Part shown: positions 49,249 through 57,231 of the stretch, piece after piece
How the letters are laid out: each line of letters starts with the position of its first letter
Position numbering within the stretch: the stretch's first letter is position 1
From: Duganella sacchari
GTDB lineage: Bacteria > Pseudomonadota > Gammaproteobacteria > Burkholderiales > Burkholderiaceae_D
Assembly: GCF_900143065.1 (NCBI RefSeq)
Contig: NZ_FRCX01000007.1
Span: 360,349 to 424,348 of the forward strand
DNA length: 64,000 nucleotides
Direction: 5' to 3'
Program-made: the position numbers and the translations under genes
The notes under the pieces: model-generated
Database searches by the model: none
What the model was told of the DNA's origin: nothing
The model's input: only the letters and a program-made list of their open reading frames with translations

Positions 49249-49283
49249 TTAACAGCCTTATCCACAGAATTTGTTAACAACCG
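49249..49283 (+). repeat. 35-bp direct repeat, copy B (contains DnaA-box-like TTATCCACA)
   Basis: Near-identical to copy A at 46921-46955 and in the same orientation, with TTATCCACA and TTGTTAACAA in the same positions. The two copies enclose the siderophore receptor gene and its promoter. Confidence 0.85.
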
Positions 49284-49415
49284 TCGTGTTTTGGGAAATC
49301 TTGTCACTTTGGTTAGGTAGCTCACATTTAATTGAATAGCATCAATTTATGCTTCGAGTCACCGGATAAGGATGTCCGGGAACTCAACTTATTAAACTGC
49401 TACGGAACCTAAAAA

Positions 49416-50003
49416 ATGAAAATCAAAAATGTACTGCTTGCAACGATGATCTGCGGCGCTACCCTGTTCGGCGCATCGGCCTATGCGGCAACCGTGGGGA
49501 AAACGGTGACGTTGAACTTGGCCAGCGACGATGAAGGCGGCTTCAATGCCCATTTCGGCAATAACTTCAGCAGCCTGTACACCAACGATACCTTTGTCGA
49601 CAAATACAAATTTGTCTTGGCCGGCAATTACGATTCGGCGGCGTCGCTGACTTCCAGCTTCCTGAAATCGGGCACCATCAAGGACCTGCTGATTACCGAC
49701 TTTAGCGTGGTCCAGTACGACCCGATGACCAATGCCGTGCTGCATACCTATACCGGCATTAACACCACCGCCAACACCGTCAATCCGACCGACAGCTGGG
49801 AGCTGTCCGCACAAGGCCTGTCGACTGGCAGCTACTACGTGCAGGTTGGCGGCAAAATTATCGGCAACGGCGGCGGTTCTTATGGTTCCGACCTGACGGT
49901 ATCGATCGCTGCAGTACCTGAGCCAGAAACCTATGCCATGATGGGCCTGGGTCTGGGCCTGCTGGGTGTGGTCGCACGCCGCAAGAAGGCGGCAAACGCC
50001 TAA
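49416..50003 (+). CDS. PEP-CTERM sorted protein, FxDxF type
   Basis: A 195-residue exported protein. The signal peptide is MKIKNVLLATMICGATLFGASAYA. The body is a beta-rich domain with TFVDKYKFVLAG and the end is a PEP-CTERM sorting signal: VPEPETYAMMGLGLGLLGVV then ARRKKA. Such proteins are processed by exosortase and go to the surface or matrix. No exosortase is in the window. A strong terminator follows. Function unknown. Confidence 0.9.
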   Translation: MKIKNVLLATMICGATLFGASAYAATVGKTVTLNLASDDEGGFNAHFGNNFSSLYTNDTFVDKYKFVLAGNYDSAASLTSSFLKSGTIKDLLITDFSVVQYDPMTNAVLHTYTGINTTANTVNPTDSWELSAQGLSTGSYYVQVGGKIIGNGGGSYGSDLTVSIAAVPEPETYAMMGLGLGLLGVVARRKKAANA

Positions 50004-50017
50004 GTCGCAGCAGTACG

Positions 50018-50057
50018 AAAAAAACGCGCCCGGTTCTACGCCCGGGCGCGTTTTTTT
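50018..50057 (+). terminator. Strong intrinsic terminator after the PEP-CTERM gene
   Basis: ACGCGCCCGG, a short loop, CCGGGCGCGT, followed by TTTTTT and preceded by an A tract, so it works on both strands. It directly abuts the 3' end of the LysR pseudogene. Confidence 0.92.
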
Positions 50058-50767
50058 ATTGGGACGGAAGACTGTCGATGAGTGCGCGGCTGGCGGCGGA
50101 CATGCGCCGATGTGGCGGGTAAATCAGCGTAAAAGGCCGGCTGCGCCCGCGCAGGCCGGGCAGCACTTCCAGCAGTTAGCCGCTGTTCAGGCGCTCTTGC
50201 GCGACGAAATGGTAAGTCTGGCAGATGCCCAGTCCTTGCTGCGCCAGTGAAACTACGCCCAGCACGTCATCGCTCACCAGCATGCGTGCCGGCGCCAGCC
50301 AGTCAATGTCCTGACCATCCACGTGCAGCAGCCATGGCGCCTGACGGCCGCTGCTGGGCATGATGAAGGGCAGGCAGGCATGACGCCCCAGTTGCTCCAG
50401 ATTTTGCGGTGTGCCGGCACGCTTCAGGTAGTCAGGGGAGGCGACCAGGCACACCGCCTCATCGCCCAGGCGTTTTGCGGCAAGGCCACTATCGGCCAGT
50501 TCGCCAAGGCGGATCGCCATGTCGTAGCCTTCAGCGACCAGATCCACATTACGGTTGCTGATACTGAGTTCGATGCTGACTTGCGGATGCCGCGCCATGA
50601 ATGGCTGCAGCAGCGCCGGCAGGCGATAGTGGCCGTAGGTGGTGGGGACGCTGAGGCGCACCTTGCCTCTCAGTTCGCCATCCTGACCCTGGATCGCCCG
50701 TTCGGCGTCAGCGATAAGGCCGAACGCGTGGCGCATTTGCTCCAGATACAGATTGCCAACCCACAGG
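50056..50767 (-). pseudogene. LysR family regulator pseudogene (HTH missing, internal stop)
   Basis: The open frame 50176-50767 encodes only the LysR substrate-binding domain (GELRGKVRLSVPTTYGHYRL, SIELSISNRNVDLVAEGYDMAIRLG, MLVSDDVLGVVSLAQQGLGI). The N-terminal winged helix is absent: the frame runs into the start of the DJ-1 gene instead. A TAA at 50176-50178 interrupts the C-terminus, but the same frame continues with LLEVLPGLRGRSRPFTLIYP and ALIDSLPSQ to a stop at 50056. Both ends are damaged, so the gene is very likely non-functional. It probably once regulated the divergent DJ-1 gene. Confidence 0.8.
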
Positions 50768-50776
50768 AGCAAACGC

Positions 50777-51622
50777 ATGAAGAACACCATCCGTAACACC
50801 ACCGCCGGCGTGGTACCGGGCCTGGCGGCGCTGACAGCCCATGCCGCCAACGTGCTGGTTGTGCTGTCGGACGAAGCCCAGTTGCAGCTGCGCGAACAGC
50901 GCCGTTTTGACACGGGCTTCTACGCGAATGAACTGATGCAGCCGGTCAAGAGGATGCTGGATGCCGGCCATACTGTCACCTTCGCCACGCCGCTGGGCAA
51001 AGCGCCCACGGTGGACCGTCATTCCGTTGACAAGATGTATTTCGGTAACGATGAAGCCAGTTTGCAGCAGCATCTGGCGTTGCTCGACAAATTGCAGCTG
51101 ACCTCGGTGGCCAATTCGCCCGTCATCAGCCTGGCCCGCGTGGAGCAGGGCGGTTATGACCGTTACGATGCGGTCTACATCCCTGGCGGTCATGCGCCGA
51201 TGCAGGATTTGCTGTACAGCGCGCCGCTTGGCCGCCTGCTGAAAGCCTTCCATCAACAGGGCAAGACTACCGCGCTGGTGTGCCACGGGCCGATTGCCTT
51301 GCTGTCGGCACTGGACCAGCCGCAGCAGTTCACCAGGCCGCTGGAGGCTGGCGCCAAACCGGGCAAGACGCCCAGCTGGATTTACGCCGGCTACGACATG
51401 ACGGTCATCAGCAATGACGAGGAAGAGGCGGCCAAACGGATGCTCAATGGCGGCGTCATGAAATTCACGCCGCAGACGGCGCTGCAAGCTGTGGGCGGGC
51501 GCTACAGCAGCGGCGCCAACTGGCAACCCAAGGTGGTGGTGGACCGCGAACTGATCACCGGCCAGAATCCGGCCTCCGCCAACGCGGTGGCGGACGCACT
51601 GCTGGTGCGTCTGAAACGTTAA
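50777..51622 (+). CDS. DJ-1/PfpI family protein (HchA-like)
   Basis: A 281-residue protein of the DJ-1/PfpI superfamily. The nucleophile elbow is ALVCHGPIALL with the reactive Cys, and the fold includes YDAVYIPGGHAPMQDLL with the glycine-rich loop. The N-terminus (TTAGVVPGLAALTAHAA) looks like a signal peptide, so it may be periplasmic; that is unusual for this family. Relatives are glyoxalase III, deglycase-like or chaperone proteins. The ATG at 50777 has an AGGAG site. It is divergent from the LysR remnant. Confidence 0.85.
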   Translation: MKNTIRNTTAGVVPGLAALTAHAANVLVVLSDEAQLQLREQRRFDTGFYANELMQPVKRMLDAGHTVTFATPLGKAPTVDRHSVDKMYFGNDEASLQQHLALLDKLQLTSVANSPVISLARVEQGGYDRYDAVYIPGGHAPMQDLLYSAPLGRLLKAFHQQGKTTALVCHGPIALLSALDQPQQFTRPLEAGAKPGKTPSWIYAGYDMTVISNDEEEAAKRMLNGGVMKFTPQTALQAVGGRYSSGANWQPKVVVDRELITGQNPASANAVADALLVRLKR

Positions 51623-51630
51623 GGCTTAGC

Positions 51631-52080
51631 TTACTGGAACAGCGGCGAGAACATCTTCCGCTGGAAGGGATTGATCTCTTTGCGCAGCAAGCGCGGGATC
51701 AGGGGATCGGCGACGAAGGCCTGCGACTTGTAGAAGTTGTCGGTACCGTGGCCGGCCTCCAGCAGCAGGCGTTTGATGCCCAGCTCAAGACAATATTGTT
51801 CGACGCGCTTCATGACCCAATGGCCGATCCCCTGGCCACGGTAAGCGCTCAAAATCATCAATTCCGAGACAAAGCAGAATTCCGGCGCCGCCAGCTCCAG
51901 GCGGGCGATGCCGATTTGCCGGTTCTTCAGTTCCACGGAAATCCACTGAATTCTGCCGCGCGCATCTGCTGCGTTGGCCGGAGGCGCGATGCCGGCCATG
52001 TTGGCATCCTGGCGAAATGCCTGCAACACCTTGGCTGTCGGTGCCGCTTTCATCAGCCGGAATTGCAGGTCGAGATCCAT
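51631..52080 (-). CDS. GNAT family N-acetyltransferase
   Basis: A 149-residue GNAT-fold protein. The acetyl-CoA binding motif is LSAYRGQGIGHWVMKRVEQY (Q/RxxGxG/A), preceded by beta strands containing IGIARLELAAPEFCFVSELM and followed by GIKRLLLEAGHGTDNFYKSQ. Substrate unknown. It is convergent with the DJ-1 gene, 8 bases apart. No clear ribosome site precedes the ATG. Confidence 0.87.
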   Translation of the reverse strand: MDLDLQFRLMKAAPTAKVLQAFRQDANMAGIAPPANAADARGRIQWISVELKNRQIGIARLELAAPEFCFVSELMILSAYRGQGIGHWVMKRVEQYCLELGIKRLLLEAGHGTDNFYKSQAFVADPLIPRLLRKEINPFQRKMFSPLFQ

Positions 52081-52189
52081 ATTTACGTGTTTTGTGTAAG
52101 TGATACACGTAGCTTAAGCGCCACACTCTTGGGTTTCAAGACCGCGTTTGTATAAATTGTTTCCATTTGCTTGTATGCGACAATGCGCC

Positions 52190-52813
52190 ATGGACAAGCA
52201 ATACTTCTACGAACCCTCGCGAGGCCACGGCCTGCCGCACGATCCGTTCAACGCCATCGTCGGGCCACGGCCGATCGGCTGGATTTCCACCCATTCTGCC
52301 AGCGGTATCCTGAACCTGGCGCCCTATAGCTTTTTTAACGCGTTCAACTACACGCCGCCGCTGATAGGCTTTGCCAGCCTGGGCCGCAAGGACACGCTGG
52401 TCAATATCGAGCAAACCGGGGAATTTGTGTGGAATCTGGCCACCCGCCCGCTGGCGGAGGCGATGAACGCCAGCTGTGCGGCCGCGCCGCCGGAGGTCGA
52501 TGAGTTCCAGCTGGCCGGCTTGACGCCCGCGCCGTCGCGAGTGGTCGGCGTGCCGCGCGTGGCGCAAAGTCCGGTGTCGTTTGAATGCAAGTGCAGCCAG
52601 ATCATCCGGCTGCGAGGCGCCAGCGGTGCCGAAACCAATAGCTGGCTGATCCTGGGAGAAGTGGTGGGGGTGCACATCGCGCAGGCATTGCTGCGCGATG
52701 GCATTTACGATACGGCCGGATCGCAGACCATTCTGCGTGGCGGCGGCCCGGCCGATTATTTTGAAATCACACCGGATAATCTGTTCCGCATGACGCGGCC
52801 CAGTTATCCCTGA
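52190..52813 (+). CDS. Flavin reductase family protein (FMN-binding)
   Basis: A 207-residue protein of the flavin reductase-like (DIM6/NTAB) family. Seen: NAIVGPRPIGWISTHSASGI, LAPYSFFNAFNYTPPLIGFA, and GEFVWNLATRPLAEAMN, the usual FMN-binding strands. It may reduce flavin for a partner oxygenase or act on small molecules. The ATG at 52190 was preferred because it begins near the family start; alternatives lie at 52148 and 52175. Convergent with the asparaginase gene. Confidence 0.87.
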   Translation: MDKQYFYEPSRGHGLPHDPFNAIVGPRPIGWISTHSASGILNLAPYSFFNAFNYTPPLIGFASLGRKDTLVNIEQTGEFVWNLATRPLAEAMNASCAAAPPEVDEFQLAGLTPAPSRVVGVPRVAQSPVSFECKCSQIIRLRGASGAETNSWLILGEVVGVHIAQALLRDGIYDTAGSQTILRGGGPADYFEITPDNLFRMTRPSYP

Positions 52814-52819
52814 ACGCGA

Positions 52820-53896
52820 TCAATAGGTGTAGAACATGCGCTGAATCTGCTTGCTGTCGCTGCTCTTGGTCAGGGCCAGCATCAGCAGGATGCGCGCTTT
52901 CTGCGGGTTGAGCGTATCCGACGCAACGAAGTCCAGCTCGTCGTCATTGGCTTCGCCATTGCGCGCCACGATACCCTGGCCGACGCGGCTGGAGCGCACG
53001 ATAAGCACGCCTTGCTTGCGTGCGGCGACCAGGCCGGTCTTGACCGAATTGGCCAGGCTGCCATCACCGACGCCCGCGTGGATAATCCCCTTGGCGCCGG
53101 ACGCGACCAGCGCGTTTAATGCAACTGGGTTAACATTGGCGTAGCCGTAGACGATGTCAACTTGCGGCAGGGTGTCGAGCTGGCTGATATCGAACTCGGT
53201 ATCGGCGGTATTTTTACGCGACGACACGTGGTAGAAGTAAGGCTTGTTGCCCTGGATGTAGCCCAGCATGCCCAGTTCCGGCGTCTTGAAGCTGTCCGGC
53301 GTTGAAGTGTTGGTCTTGGTGACATCGCGCGCAGCGTGGATCTGGTCGTTCATGGCCACCAGCACGCCTTTGCCGATGGCTTCCTGGCTGGCGGCCAGCA
53401 GCACGGCGTTGTACAGGTTGATCGGGCCGTCAGCCGACAGCGCGGTGCCCGGACGCATGGCGCCTACCAGCACCACCGGCTTTTTGCTCTTGACGGTGAG
53501 GTCCAGGAAGTAGGCAGTTTCTTCCAGCGTGTCGGTGCCGTGGGTGATGACGATGCCGTCCACGTCCGGTTGCGCCAGCAGGGCATTGACGCGCTTGGCC
53601 AGTTTGAGCCAATGCTCATTGCTCATGTTTTCGCTGGCGATCTGGAACACTTGCTCGCCTTTGACATCGGCGACCTTGGCCAGCTCCGGCACGGCGGCGA
53701 TCAGGCGCTCCACGCCAACGGTGGCGGCGGTGTAGCCAACCGTCGTGGTGCTGGTGGCGCCGCTGCCGGCGATGGTACCGCCCGTGGCCAGGATGGTGAC
53801 GTGGGCCAGTTTGTCGGCTGCCCCGGCATAGGAACTGAGCAACATTGCACAGGCCAGCAGGGTTTTGCAGTAGCGGGCGGAAATAAAGTTGGACAT
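52820..53896 (-). CDS. ansB: Periplasmic L-asparaginase, type II
   Basis: A 358-residue exported enzyme that hydrolyses asparagine to aspartate and ammonia. A signal peptide (LLACAMLLSSYAGA) is followed by the two active-site segments VTILATGGTIAGSG (first Thr) and GIVITHGTDTLEETAYFLDLT (second Thr, Asp), and a later AMRPGTALSADGP. The end contains IQRMFYTY. The ribosome site AGGAG precedes the ATG. Dual asparaginase/glutaminase activity is possible. Confidence 0.94.
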   Translation of the reverse strand: MSNFISARYCKTLLACAMLLSSYAGAADKLAHVTILATGGTIAGSGATSTTTVGYTAATVGVERLIAAVPELAKVADVKGEQVFQIASENMSNEHWLKLAKRVNALLAQPDVDGIVITHGTDTLEETAYFLDLTVKSKKPVVLVGAMRPGTALSADGPINLYNAVLLAASQEAIGKGVLVAMNDQIHAARDVTKTNTSTPDSFKTPELGMLGYIQGNKPYFYHVSSRKNTADTEFDISQLDTLPQVDIVYGYANVNPVALNALVASGAKGIIHAGVGDGSLANSVKTGLVAARKQGVLIVRSSRVGQGIVARNGEANDDELDFVASDTLNPQKARILLMLALTKSSDSKQIQRMFYTY

Positions 53897-54010
53897 GAAG
53901 TCTCCTGATCAGGCAGTAAAGCTTGGGATATTAACAAATCACCTGCTTGTCAACAATGCAGGGTGTTGCCGCGTTAAGTCAGGATGGCTGGAACATAAGA
54001 AGAGAGAACT

Positions 54011-54358
54011 ATGAGATTGGCAACCACGATAGCGGCACTGGCAGGTTTGACAGCCTTGGCTGCGCTTGGCGCCTGCGGCAAGACCGCGGAGCAGAAGCAG
54101 CAGGAAGAAATGGCGACGCTGACCAGCCTGGGTGAAAAATATGTGAGAGAAAAAGTCCTCGAACCCAATCAGGCCCGGTTCCGCAACCAGTTCATCGGCA
54201 AAGGCGGTGCGCCTTGCGGCGAGGTGAATGCCAAGGACGCGTTTGGCGGCTACATCGGCTTCCAGCGCTATATTTCGGTCGCGCGCGACCTGACCTTGCT
54301 GGCGCAGGATGTCTCGCCGGCGGAATTTGAGGCGCAGTGGCAGCAACTGTGCCGCTGA
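54011..54358 (+). CDS. Small predicted lipoprotein, function unknown
   Basis: A 115-residue product with a lipoprotein signal (LTALAALGACGK), then a helical, charged stretch (TAEQKQQEEMATLTSLGEKY) and a C-terminal part with two Cys (GAPCGEVNAKDAF and WQQLCR) that could form a disulfide. I do not recognise a family. It is a single gene between a ribosome site and a clear terminator. Confidence 0.75.
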   Translation: MRLATTIAALAGLTALAALGACGKTAEQKQQEEMATLTSLGEKYVREKVLEPNQARFRNQFIGKGGAPCGEVNAKDAFGGYIGFQRYISVARDLTLLAQDVSPAEFEAQWQQLCR

Positions 54359-54366
54359 TAAAAAAA

Positions 54367-54389
54367 CGGAGCCCGCAGGCTCCGCTTTT
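54367..54389. terminator. Bidirectional terminator
   Basis: CGGAGCC, loop CGCA, GGCTCCG, followed by CTTTT and preceded by an A tract. It serves the lipoprotein gene and, in the other direction, the choice-of-anchor A gene. Confidence 0.85.
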
Positions 54390-54404
54390 GTTTGAAGGAC
54401 TGAA

Positions 54405-55346
54405 TTAGCGGCCGGACTGGCGACGGCGCGCCAGCGCCAGGCCCGCCAGACCCACTGCCATCATGGCCCAGGTGGTCGGCTCCGGTACCGGTGCGGCTGG
54501 CAGGGTGCCGGCGAACACGCGGTCATGCAGTTCGCCATCGCCCACAAAGTTGGCGGCGTACAGGAAACCATTCATGGCCGAGGTGTTGGTGACCGTCGAG
54601 GTGCCAGCCAGCACGGTGCCATACCAGCCACGGAAGTTCACTTGGGTGGTATCGACAAAGTTCCAGATGATATGGGTCCCCAGATGGGAATTGTCGTTGA
54701 AGTTGCCGTTGATGCTGAATTCCTTCTGGCCTTGCGCGCCCACCGTGCCGCTGTAGCGCACGTTGATGACGACGGTGCTGGCGGTGCCGCTGAAATTGAT
54801 GTTGGCGGCCGAGCCCAGCTGGCTGGTGGTCAGGTTGAACACCGAGGTGCTGCTGGCGTTGCCCGTCAGGTTGAAGGTGAAGTTGTTGGGATCCGCCGCG
54901 TTCAGCGTGCCATTGGTATTGGACAGACCGGCCAGTTGCGACTCCAGCGCATTCAGCGGCGTGGTGAAGTCGGCCATGCTGAAGGTCGGCACGCCATGCT
55001 TGATGCTGCCGCCGCTGCCGTTCAGATTGAACGAACCGGCATTGCTGGTGACATAGTTGACGCTGCCGCCATTGTTGATGTTGCCGCCGCCATTGGCGCC
55101 AATGTTAATCGCGTTCACTGCCGAAAAGGCCGATGGCGTGTTGCTTGGGTTGTTGTAGAACGTCGCACCCTTCACCAGATTATTGGCGACCAGGCGGCCT
55201 TCCACGTCGTGGGCGGTGGAGAAGTCGCCCGACACTACGCTATTGAACTGCGTCAGGATCTGGCTGGCCATCAGCGTGGCGGCAGGGGCGGAGGCGGCGG
55301 CAAACGTTGCCACGGCGCCCACAGCAAAGGTTTTCAGTATACGCAT
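54405..55346 (-). CDS. Choice-of-anchor A family PEP-CTERM protein
   Basis: A 313-residue exported protein. A signal peptide is followed by a choice-of-anchor A beta-helix-like domain (FNSVVSGDFSTAHDVEGRLV, then repeated short Asn/Gly/Thr-rich strands, HIIWNFVDTTQVNFRG, LYAANFVGDGELHDRVF). The end is a PEP-CTERM signal (PVPEPTTWAMMAVGLAGLAL, ARRRQ). It is probably a surface or ice-adhesion/adhesin-like protein; exact role unknown. It shares a terminator with the lipoprotein gene. Confidence 0.9.
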   Translation of the reverse strand: MRILKTFAVGAVATFAAASAPAATLMASQILTQFNSVVSGDFSTAHDVEGRLVANNLVKGATFYNNPSNTPSAFSAVNAINIGANGGGNINNGGSVNYVTSNAGSFNLNGSGGSIKHGVPTFSMADFTTPLNALESQLAGLSNTNGTLNAADPNNFTFNLTGNASSTSVFNLTTSQLGSAANINFSGTASTVVINVRYSGTVGAQGQKEFSINGNFNDNSHLGTHIIWNFVDTTQVNFRGWYGTVLAGTSTVTNTSAMNGFLYAANFVGDGELHDRVFAGTLPAAPVPEPTTWAMMAVGLAGLALARRRQSGR

Positions 55347-55526
55347 GGTTTGAAAGTGTCTGTGAGTAAGAAAGGTGACCGGAAGTCATTCTAACCCAAA
55401 AAGAAACGAAAATTGTCACTTTGAAATGTAAAGTGTGTTTATTGCATCACTTTATTGCTGCGATGCAACGATCACGCAGGCGCATAAACCGCGCTATGAT
55501 GGATCCGATAACCACGAGGACATGGC

Positions 55527-57224
55527 ATGGAACAGAAAACCGGGGCAGGGCATATCACGTCCCCTCATTTGGCATCATCGGACATTGGCAACCGCCGCCA
55601 CCAGATTTTTCCCACGCTCAATGAAGACCAGTTCGATATCCTGATGCGCTACGGCGAGCGCCAGCGTTTTGCTGCCGGCCAGGTGCTGTTCCGCCAGGGC
55701 GACCGCCATATCGCGATGTATGTGATTATTTCCGGTTCCATCGAGGTTGAACGCGGTTCGGCGCTGGGCTCGACCATACTTGGCACCCACGGTCCCGGCA
55801 TGTTCACGGGCGAGATGGGATCGCTGGCCGGCCGCGCGGCCGTCGCCACCGCACGCGTGGTGGCCGACAGTGAGCTCATCGTGATCAGCGAAGAATCGCT
55901 GCGCACGCTGGTGATTTCGGAAGCGGCGATCAGCGAAACCATCATGCGCGCCTACATCCTGCGCCGCGTGGCCTATATGTCCGACCAGACCGGCGGCGTG
56001 GTGGTGTTTGGCGCGCGCGATTCGCAACAGACGCTGATCCTGCGCCATTTCCTCAACCGCAACGGCCAGCCCGCCGCCTACTTCGACACCGATACCGGCG
56101 ACGCCGAAGCGCACGCGCTGATGGCGCGCTTCGGCGTCACGCCGGACGATGTGCCGGCCGTGGTGACCTTGAGCGGCGCGGTGCTGCGCCAGCCAACGCT
56201 GCGTGAACTGGCGGACGGCATCGGCATCAGCCCGGACGGCATCGATGGCCGCCTGTTTGATGTGGTGGTAGTGGGCGCCGGACCCGCCGGGCTGGCGGCC
56301 GCCGTGTATGCGGCCTCGGAAGGCTTGACCGTGGCCGTGCTGGATGCGAAAGCGCCCGGCGGCCAGGCCGGCGCCAGCTCCAAGATCGAAAACTATTTCG
56401 GTTTCCCGACTGGCGTATCAGGCCAGGCGCTGGCTGGCCGCGGCCTGTCGCAGGCGCGCAAGTTTGGCGCCGAGGTGGCGGTACCGGTCAAGGTCAGCGC
56501 CGTCAATTGCGACAGCCCCGAGTACGATATCCAGATCGATAGCGGCGAAAAGCTGCGCGCGCGTTCGATTGTGATTGCCAGCGGCGCGCGCTACCGCAAG
56601 CCGAATATCCCGGGACTGGAGCGCTTTGAAGGGCGCGGCGTGTACTACAGCGCCTCGTTCATGGAAGCGAACTTCTGCGCGAATGAAGAGGTGGTGGTGG
56701 TCGGCGGCGGCAATTCGGCCGGACAGGCGGCGGTGTTCCTGTCCGCGCACGCCAAACATGTGCACATTGTGGTGCGCTCGGGCGGCCTGGCGGCCAGCAT
56801 GTCGCGCTATCTGATCCAGCGCATCGAGGCTTCGACCAGGATCACGCTGCATACGCACAAGCAGATCGTTGAACTGCGCGGCAACGACCGGCTGGAAAGC
56901 ATCTGCTGGCAAAGCCAGGGAGGCGAACCGCGCGAGGCGCCGGCACGCCATTTGTTCCTGTTCCTTGGCGCTGAACCCAGCACCGCCTGGCTAGGCGACT
57001 GCGTGACGCTGGACGACAAAAACTTCGTGCTGACCGGGCCTGATGTGCCGGAAGGACGCTGGCCACTGGAACGGCCGCGCCACTTCCTCGAAACCAGCCG
57101 CCCGCGCATCTTCGCCGTCGGCGATGTGCGTAGCGGCTCGGTGAAGCGCGTCGCTGCGGCGGTGGGCGAGGGCTCGGCCGCAGTCGCCTCGCTGCATCAG
57201 GCGCTGGCGTCGGATTTCAGCTGA
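55527..57224 (+). CDS. CNB-domain thioredoxin-reductase-like flavoprotein without CxxC
   Basis: A 565-residue protein with three parts. Residues about 28-150 are a cyclic-nucleotide-binding (CRP-like) domain (RQRFAAGQVLFRQGDRHIAMYVII). About 155-240 is a thioredoxin-like segment (TGGVVVFGARDSQQTLILRHFL). About 245-560 is a pyridine nucleotide-disulfide oxidoreductase: VVVVGAGPAGLAAAVYAASEG (FAD), VVVVGGGNSAGQAAVF (NADPH), FAVGDVRSGSVKRVAAAVGEG. Where thioredoxin reductase has CATC, this has Ser375-Ala-Ser-Phe378, so disulfide chemistry is lost. Acts on an unknown electron acceptor. Confidence 0.9.
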   Translation: MEQKTGAGHITSPHLASSDIGNRRHQIFPTLNEDQFDILMRYGERQRFAAGQVLFRQGDRHIAMYVIISGSIEVERGSALGSTILGTHGPGMFTGEMGSLAGRAAVATARVVADSELIVISEESLRTLVISEAAISETIMRAYILRRVAYMSDQTGGVVVFGARDSQQTLILRHFLNRNGQPAAYFDTDTGDAEAHALMARFGVTPDDVPAVVTLSGAVLRQPTLRELADGIGISPDGIDGRLFDVVVVGAGPAGLAAAVYAASEGLTVAVLDAKAPGGQAGASSKIENYFGFPTGVSGQALAGRGLSQARKFGAEVAVPVKVSAVNCDSPEYDIQIDSGEKLRARSIVIASGARYRKPNIPGLERFEGRGVYYSASFMEANFCANEEVVVVGGGNSAGQAAVFLSAHAKHVHIVVRSGGLAASMSRYLIQRIEASTRITLHTHKQIVELRGNDRLESICWQSQGGEPREAPARHLFLFLGAEPSTAWLGDCVTLDDKNFVLTGPDVPEGRWPLERPRHFLETSRPRIFAVGDVRSGSVKRVAAAVGEGSAAVASLHQALASDFS

Positions 57225-57231
57225 TCGCCAC

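Larger units (their letters stand above)
49050..49415. promoter_or_regulatory. Divergent intergenic region, 366 bases
   Basis: This AT-rich region lies between the siderophore receptor and the PEP-CTERM gene. It holds the Fur box (49095-49113), an inverted repeat TTGATAC / GTATCAA (49132-49138 and 49147-49153), repeat copy B (49249-49283), and a small hairpin CCGGA / TCCGG shortly before the PEP-CTERM start. No ORF is supported. Confidence 0.6.

Noticed and set aside
46921..49283. A replication origin, suggested by TTATCCACA boxes
   Set aside because: Only two good boxes exist, more than 2 kb apart; there is no dnaA, dnaN, gyrB or parAB and no AT-rich unwinding element.
45050..52813. Integrated prophage or island at tRNA-Arg
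   Set aside because: AT-richer and with broken genes, but no integrase, no duplicated tRNA 3' end and no phage genes were found.
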